From NCBI GenBank assembly GCA_000745135.1, contig JQNH01000001.1, positions 3,519,501-3,583,500 on the forward strand: a DNA stretch of 64,000 bases, written 5' to 3'. The position numbers and the translations under genes are program-made. Source of the stretch: Rhizobiales bacterium YIM 77505. Its GTDB lineage: Bacteria > Pseudomonadota > Alphaproteobacteria > Rhizobiales > Beijerinckiaceae. Positions 29,194 to 38,848 of the stretch are shown piece after piece (positions within the stretch are counted from its first letter, which is position 1; each line of letters opens with the position of its first letter). The notes under the pieces were generated by a model, which did not search any database, was not told the DNA's origin, and saw only the letters and a program-made list of their open reading frames with translations.

Positions 29194-29484
29194 ATGCCGA
29201 AGGGCTACATCATCGCGCGCATCATCGTGACGAACCCCGAGCAATACGCCGAATATGTGAAGCATGCGACGGAGGCGATCCGCAAATACGGCGGCAAACC
29301 TCTCGTGCGCGGGGGCACGGTCGAGCGACTTGAAGGGGAGGCGCGACCGCGCAACGTGGTCCTCGAATTCGAGTCCCTCGAGCAGGCAAAACGCTATTAT
29401 TACTCGCCGGAGTACCAGGCCGCGATCAAGGTGCGCGAGGGCGCCGGCGTTGCCGATATCGTCGCCGTGGAGGGCGCGGATTAG
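29194..29484 (+). CDS. DUF1330 protein, first of a tandem pair
   Basis: Small protein of 96 residues in the DUF1330 family, which has a dimeric alpha/beta barrel (ferredoxin-like) fold and unknown function. It begins MPKGYIIARIIVTNPEQY and has the family blocks GGKPLVRGGTVERLEGE and VVLEFESLEQAKRYYYSPEY. A clear ribosome binding site (CGGAGGAT) precedes the ATG. The next gene is a paralogue 8 bases downstream, beginning with the same five residues, so a local duplication is likely. Confidence 0.85.
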   Translation: MPKGYIIARIIVTNPEQYAEYVKHATEAIRKYGGKPLVRGGTVERLEGEARPRNVVLEFESLEQAKRYYYSPEYQAAIKVREGAGVADIVAVEGAD

Positions 29485-29492
29485 GAGGGATC

Positions 29493-29798
29493 ATGCCGAA
29501 GGGCTATTGGATCGGGCGGGTCGATGTGAGCGATCCGGAGGCTTATCAGGCCTATGTGAAGGGCAATGGGCCGGTCTTCGCCCGCTACGGCGCGCGCTTC
29601 CTCGTGCGCGGCGGCCGCTATGAAGCGGTCGAGGGCCAAGCGCGCAGCCGCAACGTGGTCATCGAGTTCGACACATACGAGCAGGCCCTCGCCTGTTGGC
29701 GCGATCCGGACTACCAGGCCGTGAAGCGGCTCCGGGACGGGCATTGCGTCGCCGACATCATCGTCATTGAGGGTTATGACGGGCCGCAGCCGTCCTAA
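29493..29798 (+). CDS. DUF1330 protein, second of a tandem pair
   Basis: Paralogue of the preceding gene, 101 residues. It begins [19 protein letters not shown] and keeps the same order of blocks ([34 protein letters not shown]), ending [11 protein letters not shown]. The ribosome binding site AGGAGGG is directly in the 8-base gap after the first copy. The two differ at many positions, so the duplication is not recent. dapB follows after 29 bases. Confidence 0.85.
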   Translation: MPKGYWIGRVDVSDPEAYQAYVKGNGPVFARYGARFLVRGGRYEAVEGQARSRNVVIEFDTYEQALACWRDPDYQAVKRLRDGHCVADIIVIEGYDGPQPS

Positions 29799-29827
29799 AG
29801 TCCGGCGCAGCCGAGAGGAGCAAGCTG

Positions 29828-30643
29828 ATGGCCGAGATGGGACTCGTGGTCGTCGGCGCCGCCGGCCGCATGGGGCGCATGCTGGTCAAGGCCGTCGCCG
29901 AAACCGATGGCTGCATTCTGGTTGGCGCCCTTGAACGGCCGGGCTCGATTGCGCTTGGCGAGGACGCCGGGCTCCTGGCCGGCGCCGGCCGCGCCGGCGT
30001 CCTCATCAGCGACGATCCCGCCGCGGCCTTCGCCCAGGCCGACGGCGTCATCGATTTCAGCGCCCCCGACGCTACCGCAGCTTATGCCGCCTTGGCCGCC
30101 GAGGCGCATATCGTGCATGTCGTGGGCACGACAGGGCTGTCGGATACGCATTTTGCGGCTCTGCGCGAGGCAGCCGAGCGCACCCGGATCGTTCAATCCG
30201 GCAACATGTCGCTCGGCGTGAACCTTCTCGCGGGGCTCGTGCGGAAGGTGGCCGCCACGCTCGGCGAGGAGTTCGACATCGAGGTCCTCGAGATGCATCA
30301 CCGGATGAAGGTGGATGCCCCTTCCGGGACCGCGCTTCTTCTCGGCGAAGCCGCCGCGGAGGGGCGCGGCGTCGCGCTCGGCGAACGCTCCGTGCGCTCG
30401 CGCGACGGGCACACCGGCGCCCGCCGACCGGGCGATATCGGCTTCGCCACGCTTCGCGGCGGCACGGTTGTGGGCGAGCACAGCGTCATCTTCGCGGGTC
30501 CGGCCGAGCGCATCGAATTGACCCACCGGGCGGAGGACCGGGCCCTCTTCGCCCGGGGCGCGGTCAAGGCCGCCCTCTGGGCCCTCGACAAGCAGCCGGG
30601 CTATTACACCATGGCAGACGTGCTGGGCCTTCGCGACCTGTGA
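29828..30643 (+). CDS. dapB: 4-hydroxy-tetrahydrodipicolinate reductase
   Basis: Lysine and diaminopimelate pathway enzyme that reduces HTPA with NAD(P)H. The N-terminal Rossmann motif [13 protein letters not shown], the central GTTGLSD, and the catalytic/substrate block [21 protein letters not shown] (split: EMHHRMK, DAPSGTA) are present, with C-terminal GEHSVIF. At 271 residues it is full length. The start ATG 29828 follows GAGAGGAG. It belongs to the plus-strand run pyrF, DUF1330 pair, dapB, gpmA. Confidence 0.97.
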   Translation: MAEMGLVVVGAAGRMGRMLVKAVAETDGCILVGALERPGSIALGEDAGLLAGAGRAGVLISDDPAAAFAQADGVIDFSAPDATAAYAALAAEAHIVHVVGTTGLSDTHFAALREAAERTRIVQSGNMSLGVNLLAGLVRKVAATLGEEFDIEVLEMHHRMKVDAPSGTALLLGEAAAEGRGVALGERSVRSRDGHTGARRPGDIGFATLRGGTVVGEHSVIFAGPAERIELTHRAEDRALFARGAVKAALWALDKQPGYYTMADVLGLRDL

Positions 30644-30704
30644 GCCCCCGCGCCCCACCCATCAATGCCTTCCCATCGAACCACATGATGAACGGAGTTG
30701 CGCT

Positions 30705-31328
30705 TTGAACGATCGCCTTCTCGTCCTGGTGCGGCACGGCCAGAGCGAATGGAACCTGAAGAACCTCTTCACCGGCTGGAAGGATCCGGGGCTGACGGAG
30801 CTCGGCGTGGAGGAGGCCAAGGCGGCGGGACGACGCCTCAAGCAGCGCGGCATCCGCTTCGACGTGGCCTTCACCTCTGACCTGAAGCGGGCGCAGGAGA
30901 CCTGCCGATTGATCCTCGAGGAGATCGGCCAGCCGGGGCTCGAGACCGTGCGCGATCAGGCCTTGAACGAGCGTGACTACGGGGACCTGTCGGGGCTCAA
31001 CAAGGATGATGCCCGTGCGCGCTGGGGCGAGGAGCAGGTGCATCTGTGGCGCCGCTCTTACGATGTCGCGCCGCCGGGCGGCGAGAGCTTGAAGGACACC
31101 GTGGCCCGCACCCTGCCCTACTATGTGCGCAACATCCTGCCCCGTGTCATGCGGGGAGAGCGCGTCCTTGTGGCGGCGCACGGCAATTCGCTGCGCGCAC
31201 TGGTCATGGTGCTCGACGGACATACGCCGAAGACCATTCCTTCCCTCGAACTCGGGACCGGCATCCCGCTGGTCTACCGCCTGAACGCCGATACAAGCGT
31301 CGCCAGCAAGGACGTGCTGGAGGGATGA
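30705..31328 (+). CDS. gpmA: 2,3-bisphosphoglycerate-dependent phosphoglycerate mutase
   Basis: Glycolytic interconversion of 3- and 2-phosphoglycerate. The phosphohistidine motif [11 protein letters not shown] is at residues 7-17 (His11), followed by [22 protein letters not shown] and the second catalytic His in [11 protein letters not shown]. Length is 207 residues, the short alphaproteobacterial form. The start is TTG (30705) with GGAG about 9 bases upstream; it overlaps, as TTTGA, the stop of a tiny out-of-frame frame starting at ATG 30685. No ATG in frame fits. Confidence 0.94.
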   Translation: MNDRLLVLVRHGQSEWNLKNLFTGWKDPGLTELGVEEAKAAGRRLKQRGIRFDVAFTSDLKRAQETCRLILEEIGQPGLETVRDQALNERDYGDLSGLNKDDARARWGEEQVHLWRRSYDVAPPGGESLKDTVARTLPYYVRNILPRVMRGERVLVAAHGNSLRALVMVLDGHTPKTIPSLELGTGIPLVYRLNADTSVASKDVLEG

Positions 31329-31374
31329 CGGACACCCGTCGGGACGGGCGGCAGCTGAGGGGGCTCCCAGCCGC

Positions 31375-32001
31375 ATGACCGCGCTCACACTGGCGCCAGG
31401 CCTCGTCTACCATCCGGGCTATCTTGATCGCGCAGCCCAGCATGGGCTTCTCGCGGCGGTGCGCGAGGTGATGCGCGCCGCGCCTTTGTTCACGCCGCGC
31501 ATGCCGCGAACCGGCAGACCCTTCTCGGTGCGCATGACCAATTGCGGCGCGCTCGGCTGGGTGTCGGATGAAGGAGGTTATCGCTATCAGCCGACCCATC
31601 CGGATACGGGCGCTCCTTGGCCGGCGATGCCCGCCCTCCTTGTTGATGCGTGGAATGCGCTTGCGAGGTATCCGCACCCGCCGGAAGCCTGCCTCGTGAA
31701 CCTCTATGCCGCCGGCGCCCGTATGGGCCTGCACCAGGACCGGGATGAAGAGGATTTCGCCGCGCCCGTCGTGTCGCTGTCGCTCGGGGATACGGCGCTC
31801 TTCCGCTATGGCGGCGCGGAGCGCCGCGCGCCTACGCGCTCGATCAAGCTCGCGTCCGGCGACGCCATCGTTTTTGGCGGCCCGGCGCGGCTGATCTTCC
31901 ACGGGATCGACCGCCTCCTGCCTCACAGCTCGGACCTCCTTCAGGAAGGCGGGCGCATCAACCTGACCCTCCGGCGCGTCACGTGCCCGAAGAAGGCTTG
32001 A
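31375..32001 (+). CDS. alkB: AlkB-type alpha-ketoglutarate-dependent dioxygenase
   Basis: Fe(II)/2-oxoglutarate dioxygenase that removes methyl groups from 1-methyladenine and 3-methylcytosine in nucleic acids. Iron ligands are His120 and Asp122 (GLHQDRDE) and His176 (IFHGIDR); the 2-oxoglutarate-binding Arg pair is in RINLTLRRV. The substrate-lid region has TNCGALGWVSDEGGYRYQP. Length is 208 residues, normal. It stands 46 bases after gpmA. The window also has an Ada-like methyltransferase gene, but at a distance of 9 kb, so no shared adaptive-response operon is visible. Confidence 0.94.
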   Translation: MTALTLAPGLVYHPGYLDRAAQHGLLAAVREVMRAAPLFTPRMPRTGRPFSVRMTNCGALGWVSDEGGYRYQPTHPDTGAPWPAMPALLVDAWNALARYPHPPEACLVNLYAAGARMGLHQDRDEEDFAAPVVSLSLGDTALFRYGGAERRAPTRSIKLASGDAIVFGGPARLIFHGIDRLLPHSSDLLQEGGRINLTLRRVTCPKKA

Positions 32002-32063
32002 CCCATATTCGCCGCTTTTCGCCTCTCCTGTGGCCGCCGACTCGACCAGGATTCTGACTTTCG

Positions 32064-33023
32064 ATGTTTCTCAGACGATTTGTGAGGACCGCGTTTCCCA
32101 CCCTCCTTGCTGCCTTGACGGCCGTGATCACCGCCGGACATGCGCTGGCCGCCAATCCCGTGTTTCCGCCCGGTTCGCGCATCGGCATCAACCCGCCGAA
32201 GGGAATGGCTCCGTCCCAGCGCTTCATGGGGTTTGAGAATGCGGCGACGGGGGCGGCGCTCACCTTCATCGAACTGCCACGGGAGGCTTATGCGGACGTG
32301 GCGCGCGGCTTCGACCCAGAGACCTTGAAGCGGCAGGGCCTCACCATCGAAACGCGACAGGAGGTCAAGATCGGCGGGCGCAACGCGGTGCTCGTCTCAG
32401 GGTCGCAAAGCGCCGGGACCCTCACGGTGCGCAAGTGGCTGCTGGTGGTCGAGGATCCCACCATGACCGCCCTCATCTTCGCCCAGTCGCTGCCTGGCGC
32501 TCAGGGAATCCCCGAGGCGGAGATGCGCGACGCGCTCACGAGCGTCGCCATCCGGGCGCCGCTCTCAGTTGAAGAACAGCTCGAGACCCTGCCGTTCCGG
32601 GTCACGAATCTCAGCGGTTTTCGGCCCGTGCGCACGGTTGCCGGCAACTCGCTTCTTCTCACCGACGGACCGAAGGATGTCATCAACGCAGCCGAGCAGC
32701 CCGTGTTGATTGTCGCGCAATCGACAGCGCCGGCACCTCAGGGATCGCAGCGGGAGTCTTTCGCGCGTGGGCTGCTGTCGAGCACGCTCTTCAAGGATCT
32801 GGTGATCGAACGCTCGCAGATCTTCCGCCAGAACGGGGCGGAGTGGCATGAGCTCGTGGCGCGCGCCACGGATGTTGCCTCGGGCCAGCCGGTCGTGCTC
32901 ACCCAGACCTTGCGCTTCGCGCCGTCCAACTACCTCCGCATGCTGGGCGTTGCGCAGGTCAGCGCTCGCGAGGCGGCGCTGCCGCGCTTCCGCCGCGTGT
33001 TCGACTCGGTCGAGCCGAAATAG
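32064..33023 (+). CDS. Secreted protein of unknown function (319 aa)
   Basis: Exported protein with a signal peptide (MFLRRFVRTAFPTLLAALTA, cleavage likely after ALAA near residue 30). The mature part is organised in two similar alpha/beta segments: one around GFENAATGAALTFIELP and one around VTNLSGFRPVRTVAGNSLLL. No cysteines or catalytic motif stand out. It resembles conserved periplasmic hypothetical proteins of Rhizobiales, but I cannot name a domain. It converges with grpE; an imperfect hairpin lies between them. Confidence 0.72.
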   Translation: MFLRRFVRTAFPTLLAALTAVITAGHALAANPVFPPGSRIGINPPKGMAPSQRFMGFENAATGAALTFIELPREAYADVARGFDPETLKRQGLTIETRQEVKIGGRNAVLVSGSQSAGTLTVRKWLLVVEDPTMTALIFAQSLPGAQGIPEAEMRDALTSVAIRAPLSVEEQLETLPFRVTNLSGFRPVRTVAGNSLLLTDGPKDVINAAEQPVLIVAQSTAPAPQGSQRESFARGLLSSTLFKDLVIERSQIFRQNGAEWHELVARATDVASGQPVVLTQTLRFAPSNYLRMLGVAQVSAREAALPRFRRVFDSVEPK

Positions 33024-33042
33024 GCAATAGGCCGACTGGGAG

Positions 33043-33070
33043 CCTTTGGACCGGACAATCAGGTCCAAGG
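33043..33070. terminator. Imperfect hairpin between convergent genes
   Basis: CCTTTGGACC and GGTCCAAGG pair with one bulged T around a 9-base loop, in the gap between the secreted-protein gene (plus) and grpE (minus). No T-run on either strand; a bidirectional terminator is possible. Confidence 0.3.
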
Positions 33071-33098
33071 CTTGACGAGCTTTGGCTTGGCAACGGCT

Positions 33099-33767
33099 TC
33101 AGGCTTGGGCCTGCTCCGGCGGAGCGCTTCCGTCATCAGCCGAGGTCTCGGCGCTCTTCGGAGCATCGTTGGCAGCCTCGGCCGTCTTCGGTCCGCCCTT
33201 GGAGACTCCCACGAGAGCCGGGCGGAGGACACGCTCGCCGATGACATAACCGGCCTGCACGACCTGGACGACGGTGCCGTTCGGAACGCTCGGGTCGGGA
33301 ACCTCGAACATGGCCTGGTGCAGGTGCGGATCGAACTTCTGCCCCTGCGGATCGATCCGGCGCACGCCATAACGCTCGAGCGTCTTGAGCATGTCGCGCT
33401 CGGTGAGTTCGACGCCCTCGATCAAGGCCTTGAGGGTCGGCTCGCCCGACTGACGAGCCTCGGCCGGCACGCTGTCGACGGCCCGCTGGAAGTTGTCGGC
33501 CACCGTGAGCATGTCGCGGGCGAAATTGGCAATCGCGTAGGTACGCGCGTCGGCGATCTCTCGCTCTGTCCGGCGGCGCACGTTCTCCAGCTCGGCAAGA
33601 GTGCGCAGGAGTCGGTCCTTCAGCTCCGCCTTCTCCGCCTCGAGACGTGCCACGGGATCATCGCCAGCGGCCGTTCCGTCTTCCTGGGCCGCGGCCACGT
33701 CGTTCGCAGGCTGGGCCGCGGCGTTGCTCGCCGGAGAAGCCTCAAATTCGGTCTCGTTCGGCTTCAT
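33099..33767 (-). CDS. grpE: Nucleotide exchange factor GrpE
   Basis: Exchange factor that releases ADP from DnaK. The 222-residue protein has a low-complexity acidic N-terminus, a long helix ([20 protein letters not shown], then [14 protein letters not shown]), and the C-terminal beta domain with [20 protein letters not shown] and [16 protein letters not shown]. An RpoH-type promoter lies just upstream. In many Rhizobiales hrcA is the neighbour of grpE; here glnD lies upstream on the same strand and hrcA is absent from the window. Confidence 0.97.
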   Translation of the reverse strand: MKPNETEFEASPASNAAAQPANDVAAAQEDGTAAGDDPVARLEAEKAELKDRLLRTLAELENVRRRTEREIADARTYAIANFARDMLTVADNFQRAVDSVPAEARQSGEPTLKALIEGVELTERDMLKTLERYGVRRIDPQGQKFDPHLHQAMFEVPDPSVPNGTVVQVVQAGYVIGERVLRPALVGVSKGGPKTAEAANDAPKSAETSADDGSAPPEQAQA

Positions 33768-33802
33768 CGCTCTCGTTCAAGATGGTTTGGAGGTCGCCGC
33801 TG

Positions 33803-33830
33803 ATATCGGGCCGAAGTTCGGAAAATCAAG
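33803..33830 (-). promoter_or_regulatory. RpoH-type heat-shock promoter of grpE
   Basis: On the minus strand CTTGATT (from 33830) is followed after 13 bases by CCCGATAT (33803-33810), 36 bases before the grpE ATG. This matches the RpoH consensus CTTGAAA / CCCCATNT at most positions and has the right spacing. It lies in the 91-base gap between glnD and grpE. Confidence 0.65.
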
Positions 33831-33858
33831 CCCGTGCCCGTCAGCGGAGCTGCGGGCT

Positions 33859-36621
33859 TCACCCTGCCGCAAGCCGCTCGGGCGCATCGAAGACCTCGAT
33901 CAGCGTCCGGCGCACTGCCGCCTGGCGGCCTGGATGGGTGATCTTGGTCCCGGTGAGGTCGGTGACGTAGAAGACGTCCACCACCTTCTCGCCAAACGTG
34001 GCGATATGGGCCGAGGCGATGTTGAGGTTGAGACGCCCGAGCGCCGTCGTGAGGTCGTAGAGAAGGCCGGGCCGGTCGAGCCCGGTCACCTCGAGCACGG
34101 TGTGGCGGCTCGACAGGGTGTTGTCAATGACGACCTCCGGAGCAACCTGGAAGGTGAGGGGCCCCTCCCGCGCGGGGCGCCGACCGGCGACAAGGTCGGC
34201 AATCTTCACCTCGCCTTTCAGCGCTCGCTCGATCGCGCTGGCGACCCGCTCGGCGCGGCGCAGCTCGTCCTCATTCATGTCGAAGGCGCGCGAGAGGAAG
34301 ATGGTGTCGAGCGCAATCCCGTCGGCGGTGGTGAAGATCTGCGCGTCCACGATGTTGCCGCCAGCGGCCGCGCAGGCGCCGGTGATGATGGCGAGGAGGC
34401 GCGGATGGTCCGGCGCCATCACCGTCAGCTCGGTGACGCCCCGGAAGCGATCCGTCTCGAAGGTCGTGGCCACCGTGCGTCCCTCTCCCTCCGCCTGCCG
34501 CATGAACAGGGCATGGCGCGAGCGCCGGCCGGCGTCGACCTTGAGCCAATAGGCGGGGTAATGGCGCTGCGCATAGGCCTGGAACTCCTCGTCGCTCCAA
34601 TCGGGCAAGGCGGCGCGTGTCTCCTCTTGCGCCAGCCGCACCCGATCCATGCGGGCGAGCTCCGAGTGCCCGCCGCTCAAGAGCACCTCGGTCTCGTAAT
34701 AGAGGGTGCGCAGGAGTTCGCCCTTCCAGCCGGTCCAGACCCCCGGGCCCACGGCCCTGATGTCGGCGATGGTGAGCACGAGCAGCAGCTTCAGCCGCTC
34801 CATCGTCTGGACCACCGCGGCGAAGGTCTCGATGGTCTTGGGGTCCGAGAGGTCGCGGCTCTGAGCGATCGTCGACATGAGCAGGTGATGCTCGATGAGC
34901 CAGGCCGCGGTCTCGGTCTCCGCGGCGTCAAGGCCAAGCCGCGGCCCCAGCTTGCGGGCCATGCGCGCGCCCGCAATCGAATGATCCTCCTCCCGCCCCT
35001 TGGCGATGTCGTGCAGGAACATCGCCACATACAGTGCGCGGCGGTTCTGGATCGAATGGACGATCCGGTTGGCGAGGGGATGCATCTCCTCGACGCGCCG
35101 AGCATCGATCTCGGCGAGCACGCCGATGGAGCGGATGAGGTGCTCGTCGACCGTGTAGTGATGATACATGTTGAACTGCATCATCGCGACGACGCGGCCG
35201 AAATCGGGAATGAAGCGGCCGAGCACTCCCGTCTCGTTCATGCGGCGCAGCACCGCTTCGGGAGCATTGCGTGAGGTGAGGATATCGAGAAAGAGGCGAT
35301 TGGCCTCCTCGTTGCGGCGCAACGACGGCCCGATCAGGCGGAGGCAGCGGGTGGCGAGACGGCTCGCGTCCGGATGAATGGCCAGATTGTGCCGGTCGGC
35401 CAGCCAAAACAGACGGATCAGATTGACCGGATCGCGCGCGAAGACGTCGTCGGCGCGCACATTGATGCGGTTGTTGTCAACCAGGAAGTCCGGGTGGTCG
35501 AGGCCGATCCCGCGCCGGCGGCGGCGGAAGCTGCCGAGGAAGCGATCGAGCATCGGACGGGGCTTCGCCTGCCGCGCTTCGAGCTCAGCGCAGACGATGG
35601 CGGTCAGGTCGCCCACATCCTTGGCGGTGAGGAAGTAGGCCTTCATGAACCGTTCCACCCCCGAGAGGCCTCGTCTTGCAGAGAAGCCGATGCGCTGGGC
35701 GATCTGCGGCTGCAGGTCGAAGGACAGCCGCTCCTCGGCGCGACCGGTGGCGAAATGCATGTGGCAGCGCACCCGCCACAGGAATTCCTCGCAGCGGGCG
35801 AAGAGGCGGAACTCCTCCGGTGTGAAGAGGCCGGCGGCCACAAGCTCCTCCGGCTCGCGGACGCGGTAGACGTATTTTGCAATCCAGAACAGCGTGTTGA
35901 GGTCGCGCAAGCCCCCTTTCCCGTCCTTGACGTTGGGCTCGACGAGATAGCGCGATGCGCCCGCCTTCGCGACCCGGGCGTCCCGCTCCATGAGCTTGGC
36001 GTTGACGAAGTCCGCCGCCGATCCCTTCACGATCTCCCGGTCGAATCGCTGGACGAGGGAGCGATAGAGCGCCTCGTCGCCGAAGAGGTAGCGCGCTTCG
36101 AGAAGCGCGGTGCGGACGGTCATGTCGGCGCGCGATTCGCGGATACAATCGTCGACCGACCGGGTCGCGTGGCCGACTTTCAGCCGCATGTCCCAGAGCA
36201 TGTAGAGCATCGCCTCGACGACACTCTCGCTCCAGGCCGTCTGCTTGTAGGGCAGGAGGAAGAGAAGATCGATGTCCGACCCGGGCGCCAGCGTCCCGCG
36301 GCCGTAGCCGCCGGTGGCAATCACAGCAAGCTTCTCGGCGGCGGTCGGATTGCCGGCGGGATAAAGGTGGCGCGTCACCGCATCGAAGATGAGTGCGAGA
36401 AGGCCGTCCATCAGGGCGGAGAGGCGGCGCGCGCAAGCAAGGCCGTCCGCCTCTTCAATGAGCGCGGCTTCCGCGGCAGCACGCCCTCTCTCCAGCCGGA
36501 GCCTCAGCTCTGGCACGAAGAGCCTGCGCAGCGACGTCGAATCGCCTACGCCCTCCGCCGCGATCCGGGCGTGCAGCGCGGCAAGGGAGTCGTCGAAGAT
36601 GGCAGGCGCGGCCTCGTTCAC
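33859..36621 (-). CDS. glnD: Bifunctional PII uridylyltransferase/uridylyl-removing enzyme
   Basis: Central nitrogen sensor: adds or removes UMP on PII proteins according to glutamine. Domains in order over 920 residues: nucleotidyltransferase ([20 protein letters not shown] near residue 105-125), HD hydrolase ([14 protein letters not shown] near residue 530), and two C-terminal ACT domains ([38 protein letters not shown]). All key blocks are intact. The start is GTG at 36621; no better ATG is nearby. It is upstream of grpE on the same strand. In many Rhizobiales glnD lies next to mutS; here they are about 24 kb apart. Confidence 0.97.
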   Translation of the reverse strand: MNEAAPAIFDDSLAALHARIAAEGVGDSTSLRRLFVPELRLRLERGRAAAEAALIEEADGLACARRLSALMDGLLALIFDAVTRHLYPAGNPTAAEKLAVIATGGYGRGTLAPGSDIDLLFLLPYKQTAWSESVVEAMLYMLWDMRLKVGHATRSVDDCIRESRADMTVRTALLEARYLFGDEALYRSLVQRFDREIVKGSAADFVNAKLMERDARVAKAGASRYLVEPNVKDGKGGLRDLNTLFWIAKYVYRVREPEELVAAGLFTPEEFRLFARCEEFLWRVRCHMHFATGRAEERLSFDLQPQIAQRIGFSARRGLSGVERFMKAYFLTAKDVGDLTAIVCAELEARQAKPRPMLDRFLGSFRRRRRGIGLDHPDFLVDNNRINVRADDVFARDPVNLIRLFWLADRHNLAIHPDASRLATRCLRLIGPSLRRNEEANRLFLDILTSRNAPEAVLRRMNETGVLGRFIPDFGRVVAMMQFNMYHHYTVDEHLIRSIGVLAEIDARRVEEMHPLANRIVHSIQNRRALYVAMFLHDIAKGREEDHSIAGARMARKLGPRLGLDAAETETAAWLIEHHLLMSTIAQSRDLSDPKTIETFAAVVQTMERLKLLLVLTIADIRAVGPGVWTGWKGELLRTLYYETEVLLSGGHSELARMDRVRLAQEETRAALPDWSDEEFQAYAQRHYPAYWLKVDAGRRSRHALFMRQAEGEGRTVATTFETDRFRGVTELTVMAPDHPRLLAIITGACAAAGGNIVDAQIFTTADGIALDTIFLSRAFDMNEDELRRAERVASAIERALKGEVKIADLVAGRRPAREGPLTFQVAPEVVIDNTLSSRHTVLEVTGLDRPGLLYDLTTALGRLNLNIASAHIATFGEKVVDVFYVTDLTGTKITHPGRQAAVRRTLIEVFDAPERLAAG

Positions 36622-36741
36622 GCCCTATCGCTTACCACGTATGCCAGCGGGCACCAGCACCGGCCGGACGAGAGGCGGAATGGGAGCGCCTTGCCCGGCG
36701 CGCCCGCAGCCTCTAAGAGCGCTGCAAGCGGAGATCATGCC

Positions 36742-37455
36742 ATGCGGCCTTCGAAGCGCGCCCCGGACGAGCTGCGGCCTGTGACCCTGGAGCGAGGCGT
36801 CGCGCGCTATGCGGAAGGGTCTTGCCTCGTCTCTTTCGGCGATACCAAGGTGCTCTGCACGGCCTCCCTCGAAGAGCGCGGGCCGCAATGGCTGCGCGGC
36901 ACGGGCAAGGGCTGGGTGACGGCCGAATATGCCATGCTGCCGCGGGCGACCCATGAGCGCACGCGCCGTGAAATCACCGCCGGCCGCCCGTCCGGGCGCA
37001 CGCAGGAGATCCAGCGGTTGATTGGTCGCTCCCTGCGGGCGGTCTGCAACCTGCCCGCCATCGGCGAACGCCAGATCGTCATCGATTGCGACGTGCTCCA
37101 GGCGGACGGCGGCACGCGGACGGCCGCGATCACCGGTGCGTGGGTCGCGCTCCATGATTGCTTCCAGTGGATGCAGGGCCGCTCAATCATCTCCGTCAAT
37201 CCGTTGCGGGAGCATGTGGCGGCGGTGTCCTGCGGCATTCACCAGGGCACGCCCGTGCTCGACCTCGACTACGCGGAAGACTCCGTCGCCGAGACCGACG
37301 CCAATTTCGTCATCACCGGCTCCGGTGGTCTCGTTGAGGTGCAGGGCACTGCCGAGGGCAAGCCCTTTTCCGAGGATGAATTCCTGACCCTCTTGCGCCT
37401 GGCCAAGGCAGGCGTTGCGAGGCTCGTGGAATTGCAGAGGGCGGCGATCGCCTAG
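36742..37455 (+). CDS. rph: Ribonuclease PH
   Basis: Phosphorolytic 3'-5' exoribonuclease that trims tRNA 3' ends. The 237-residue protein has the family blocks [55 protein letters not shown] and [16 protein letters not shown]. The ATG at 36742 starts [14 protein letters not shown] with GGAG upstream; the frame is open far upstream inside antisense glnD but without meaning. It is divergent from glnD (120 bases) and heads a plus-strand run rph, GFA protein, rdgB. Confidence 0.97.
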   Translation: MRPSKRAPDELRPVTLERGVARYAEGSCLVSFGDTKVLCTASLEERGPQWLRGTGKGWVTAEYAMLPRATHERTRREITAGRPSGRTQEIQRLIGRSLRAVCNLPAIGERQIVIDCDVLQADGGTRTAAITGAWVALHDCFQWMQGRSIISVNPLREHVAAVSCGIHQGTPVLDLDYAEDSVAETDANFVITGSGGLVEVQGTAEGKPFSEDEFLTLLRLAKAGVARLVELQRAAIA

Positions 37456-37465
37456 GGACGGGCGC

Positions 37466-37825
37466 ATGTCAGAAGCAATGAGCTATGACGGCGGATGCCA
37501 CTGCGGGAGAGTGCGCTTCACGACGGTCGCGAACCTCTCCTCCGTGATCGCCTGCAATTGCTCGATCTGCACCAAGCGCGGTCTGCTTCTGACGTTCGTG
37601 CCCGCGAGCCGGTTCACGCTCCACTCGGGCGAGGACGGTCTCGTCGATTATCAGTTCGGCGCGCACCGCATCCATCACCTCTTCTGCGCGACTTGCGGCG
37701 TCGAGTCCTTCGCCCGCGGGACGGCGCCCGACGGCTCCGAGATGCGTGCCGTCAATGTGCGCTGCCTCGACGGGGTCGACGTGGCGGCGCTCACGCCGAC
37801 GCCGTTCAACGGCAAGGATCTGTGA
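37466..37825 (+). CDS. GFA-family (CENP-V/GFA fold) zinc protein
   Basis: Small zinc protein of 119 residues with the GFA fold. Metal-binding cysteines occur as GGCHCGRVRF, IACNCSICTKRG and FCATCGVES, the standard pattern. Members are often annotated as glutathione-dependent formaldehyde-activating enzymes, a role that has been questioned, so no reaction is assigned. The ATG at 37466 begins MSEAMSYDGG. It is inserted between rph and rdgB, which are usually adjacent in Rhizobiales, with gaps of 10 and 3 bases. Confidence 0.88.
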   Translation: MSEAMSYDGGCHCGRVRFTTVANLSSVIACNCSICTKRGLLLTFVPASRFTLHSGEDGLVDYQFGAHRIHHLFCATCGVESFARGTAPDGSEMRAVNVRCLDGVDVAALTPTPFNGKDL

Positions 37826-37828
37826 ACA

Positions 37829-38482
37829 ATGGCCCGCGCCTTGGCTGGCCGGCTGGTCATTGCGACTCACAACCCCGGCAAGCTCCGTGAGATGCGGGAG
37901 CTGCTGGCGCCCTTCGGCGTCGAGGCCACATCGGCGGGCGAGCTTGGTCTGCCCGTGCCGGCCGAGACGGGGCACATGTTCTCAGAGAATGCCGCGATCA
38001 AGGCGCATGCGGCAGCAAAGGCGACGGGCCTGCCGGCGCTCGCTGACGATTCCGGCGTATGCGTCGACGCTCTCGACGGGGCGCCTGGCCTCTTTTCCGC
38101 CGACTGGGCCGTGAACAAGGATTTCCGCCCGGCGATGGAGCGGGTGGAGCGCGAGCTTCAGCGTCGGGGCGCGACGACCCCCGACCGGCGCCGCGCTCAT
38201 TTCGTCTCGGCGCTTGTCGTCGCCTGGCCTGACGGCCACGAGGAGCTCTTCGAGGGCCGCGTGCACGGCGTCATGGTGTGGCCGCCCCGCGGCGAGCGCG
38301 GCTTCGGCTACGATCCCATGTTCCAGCCCGACGGGCACACACTCACCTTCGGCGAGATGTCGGCCAAGGACAAGCACGGCATCGAGTGGAGCGGCGGCCG
38401 CGAAAAGGCGCTCTCGCACCGCGCCCGCGCCTTCGTCGCATTGGCGCAAGCGTGCCTCACCAAGCCGGCGCGCAAGACCTGA
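37829..38482 (+). CDS. rdgB: RdgB/HAM1 XTP/dITP pyrophosphatase
   Basis: House-cleaning enzyme that hydrolyses dITP, XTP and ITP to the monophosphates. The 217-residue protein starts [19 protein letters not shown] (the conserved SxNxxK-type loop as THNPGK), with [27 protein letters not shown] (split: [16 protein letters not shown]), and the C-terminal [12 protein letters not shown] and SHRARA. It follows the GFA gene after three bases. A hairpin with a TCTTC tail lies about 70 bases after the stop. Confidence 0.96.
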   Translation: MARALAGRLVIATHNPGKLREMRELLAPFGVEATSAGELGLPVPAETGHMFSENAAIKAHAAAKATGLPALADDSGVCVDALDGAPGLFSADWAVNKDFRPAMERVERELQRRGATTPDRRRAHFVSALVVAWPDGHEELFEGRVHGVMVWPPRGERGFGYDPMFQPDGHTLTFGEMSAKDKHGIEWSGGREKALSHRARAFVALAQACLTKPARKT

Positions 38483-38848
38483 CGGGGCGCGGCTCACGTC
38501 CTCGCAGCGCGTGTCATCCGCGCGGCCGACAATGGCCGGTGCAGCTCCTTCCGAAGCCGGCGACAGCCAAATCCGGCTTCTCTTCGGATCGGAAAGCGCG
38601 GGCAACTGCAAGCCATCGGACGATCACGTCTTGCTCGTGGTCAGGACGCCATGGACGCTCAACGGCGAGAGCGTCTGGGACCAGACGTCATCGCGTCTAT
38701 GGCTGGGCGTCAGTGGGAGTGGGGCTGCTTCTCCTGATGGCGGCGGCGTTCGGTGCAGGCTCGGGGTTCCTGGCCGCTCTGGTCCTTGGAGGTCTCACGA
38801 TCCTCATTCTGGTGCCGGCGGCTTACTCCTGCTGGCGGTGGCGGAAGC
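38483..38848. other. Intergenic region with a membrane-helix-like remnant frame
   Basis: 366 bases between rdgB and the HAD gene on the opposite strand. Besides a hairpin (38553-38580), a frame from GTG 38713 to the stop at 38868 encodes about 51 residues with a long hydrophobic stretch (VGLLLLMAAAFGAGSGFLA, then LVLGGLTILILVPAAYS) and a basic tail. A frame starting at ATG 38651 (MDAQRRERLGPDVIA) would join it only after a frameshift. It may be a decayed or very small membrane protein gene; there is no ribosome binding site. Confidence 0.3.
38553..38585 (+). terminator. Probable terminator of the rph-rdgB run
   Basis: GAAGCCGG and CCGGCTTC form a perfect 8-bp stem with a 12-base loop, followed by TCTTC. 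It is 70 bases after the rdgB stop. The tail is short of Ts, so it is a moderate candidate. Confidence 0.4.

Noticed and set aside
30685-30708. Micro-frame starting at ATG 30685 and ending on the gpmA TTG start
   Set aside because: It would encode only seven residues (MMNGVAL) with no regulatory codons; the overlap with gpmA is probably chance.
35374-36741. Long open frame upstream of and in frame with rph
   Set aside because: The part before ATG 36742 is antisense to glnD and unrelated to RNase PH, which has its usual length from 36742.
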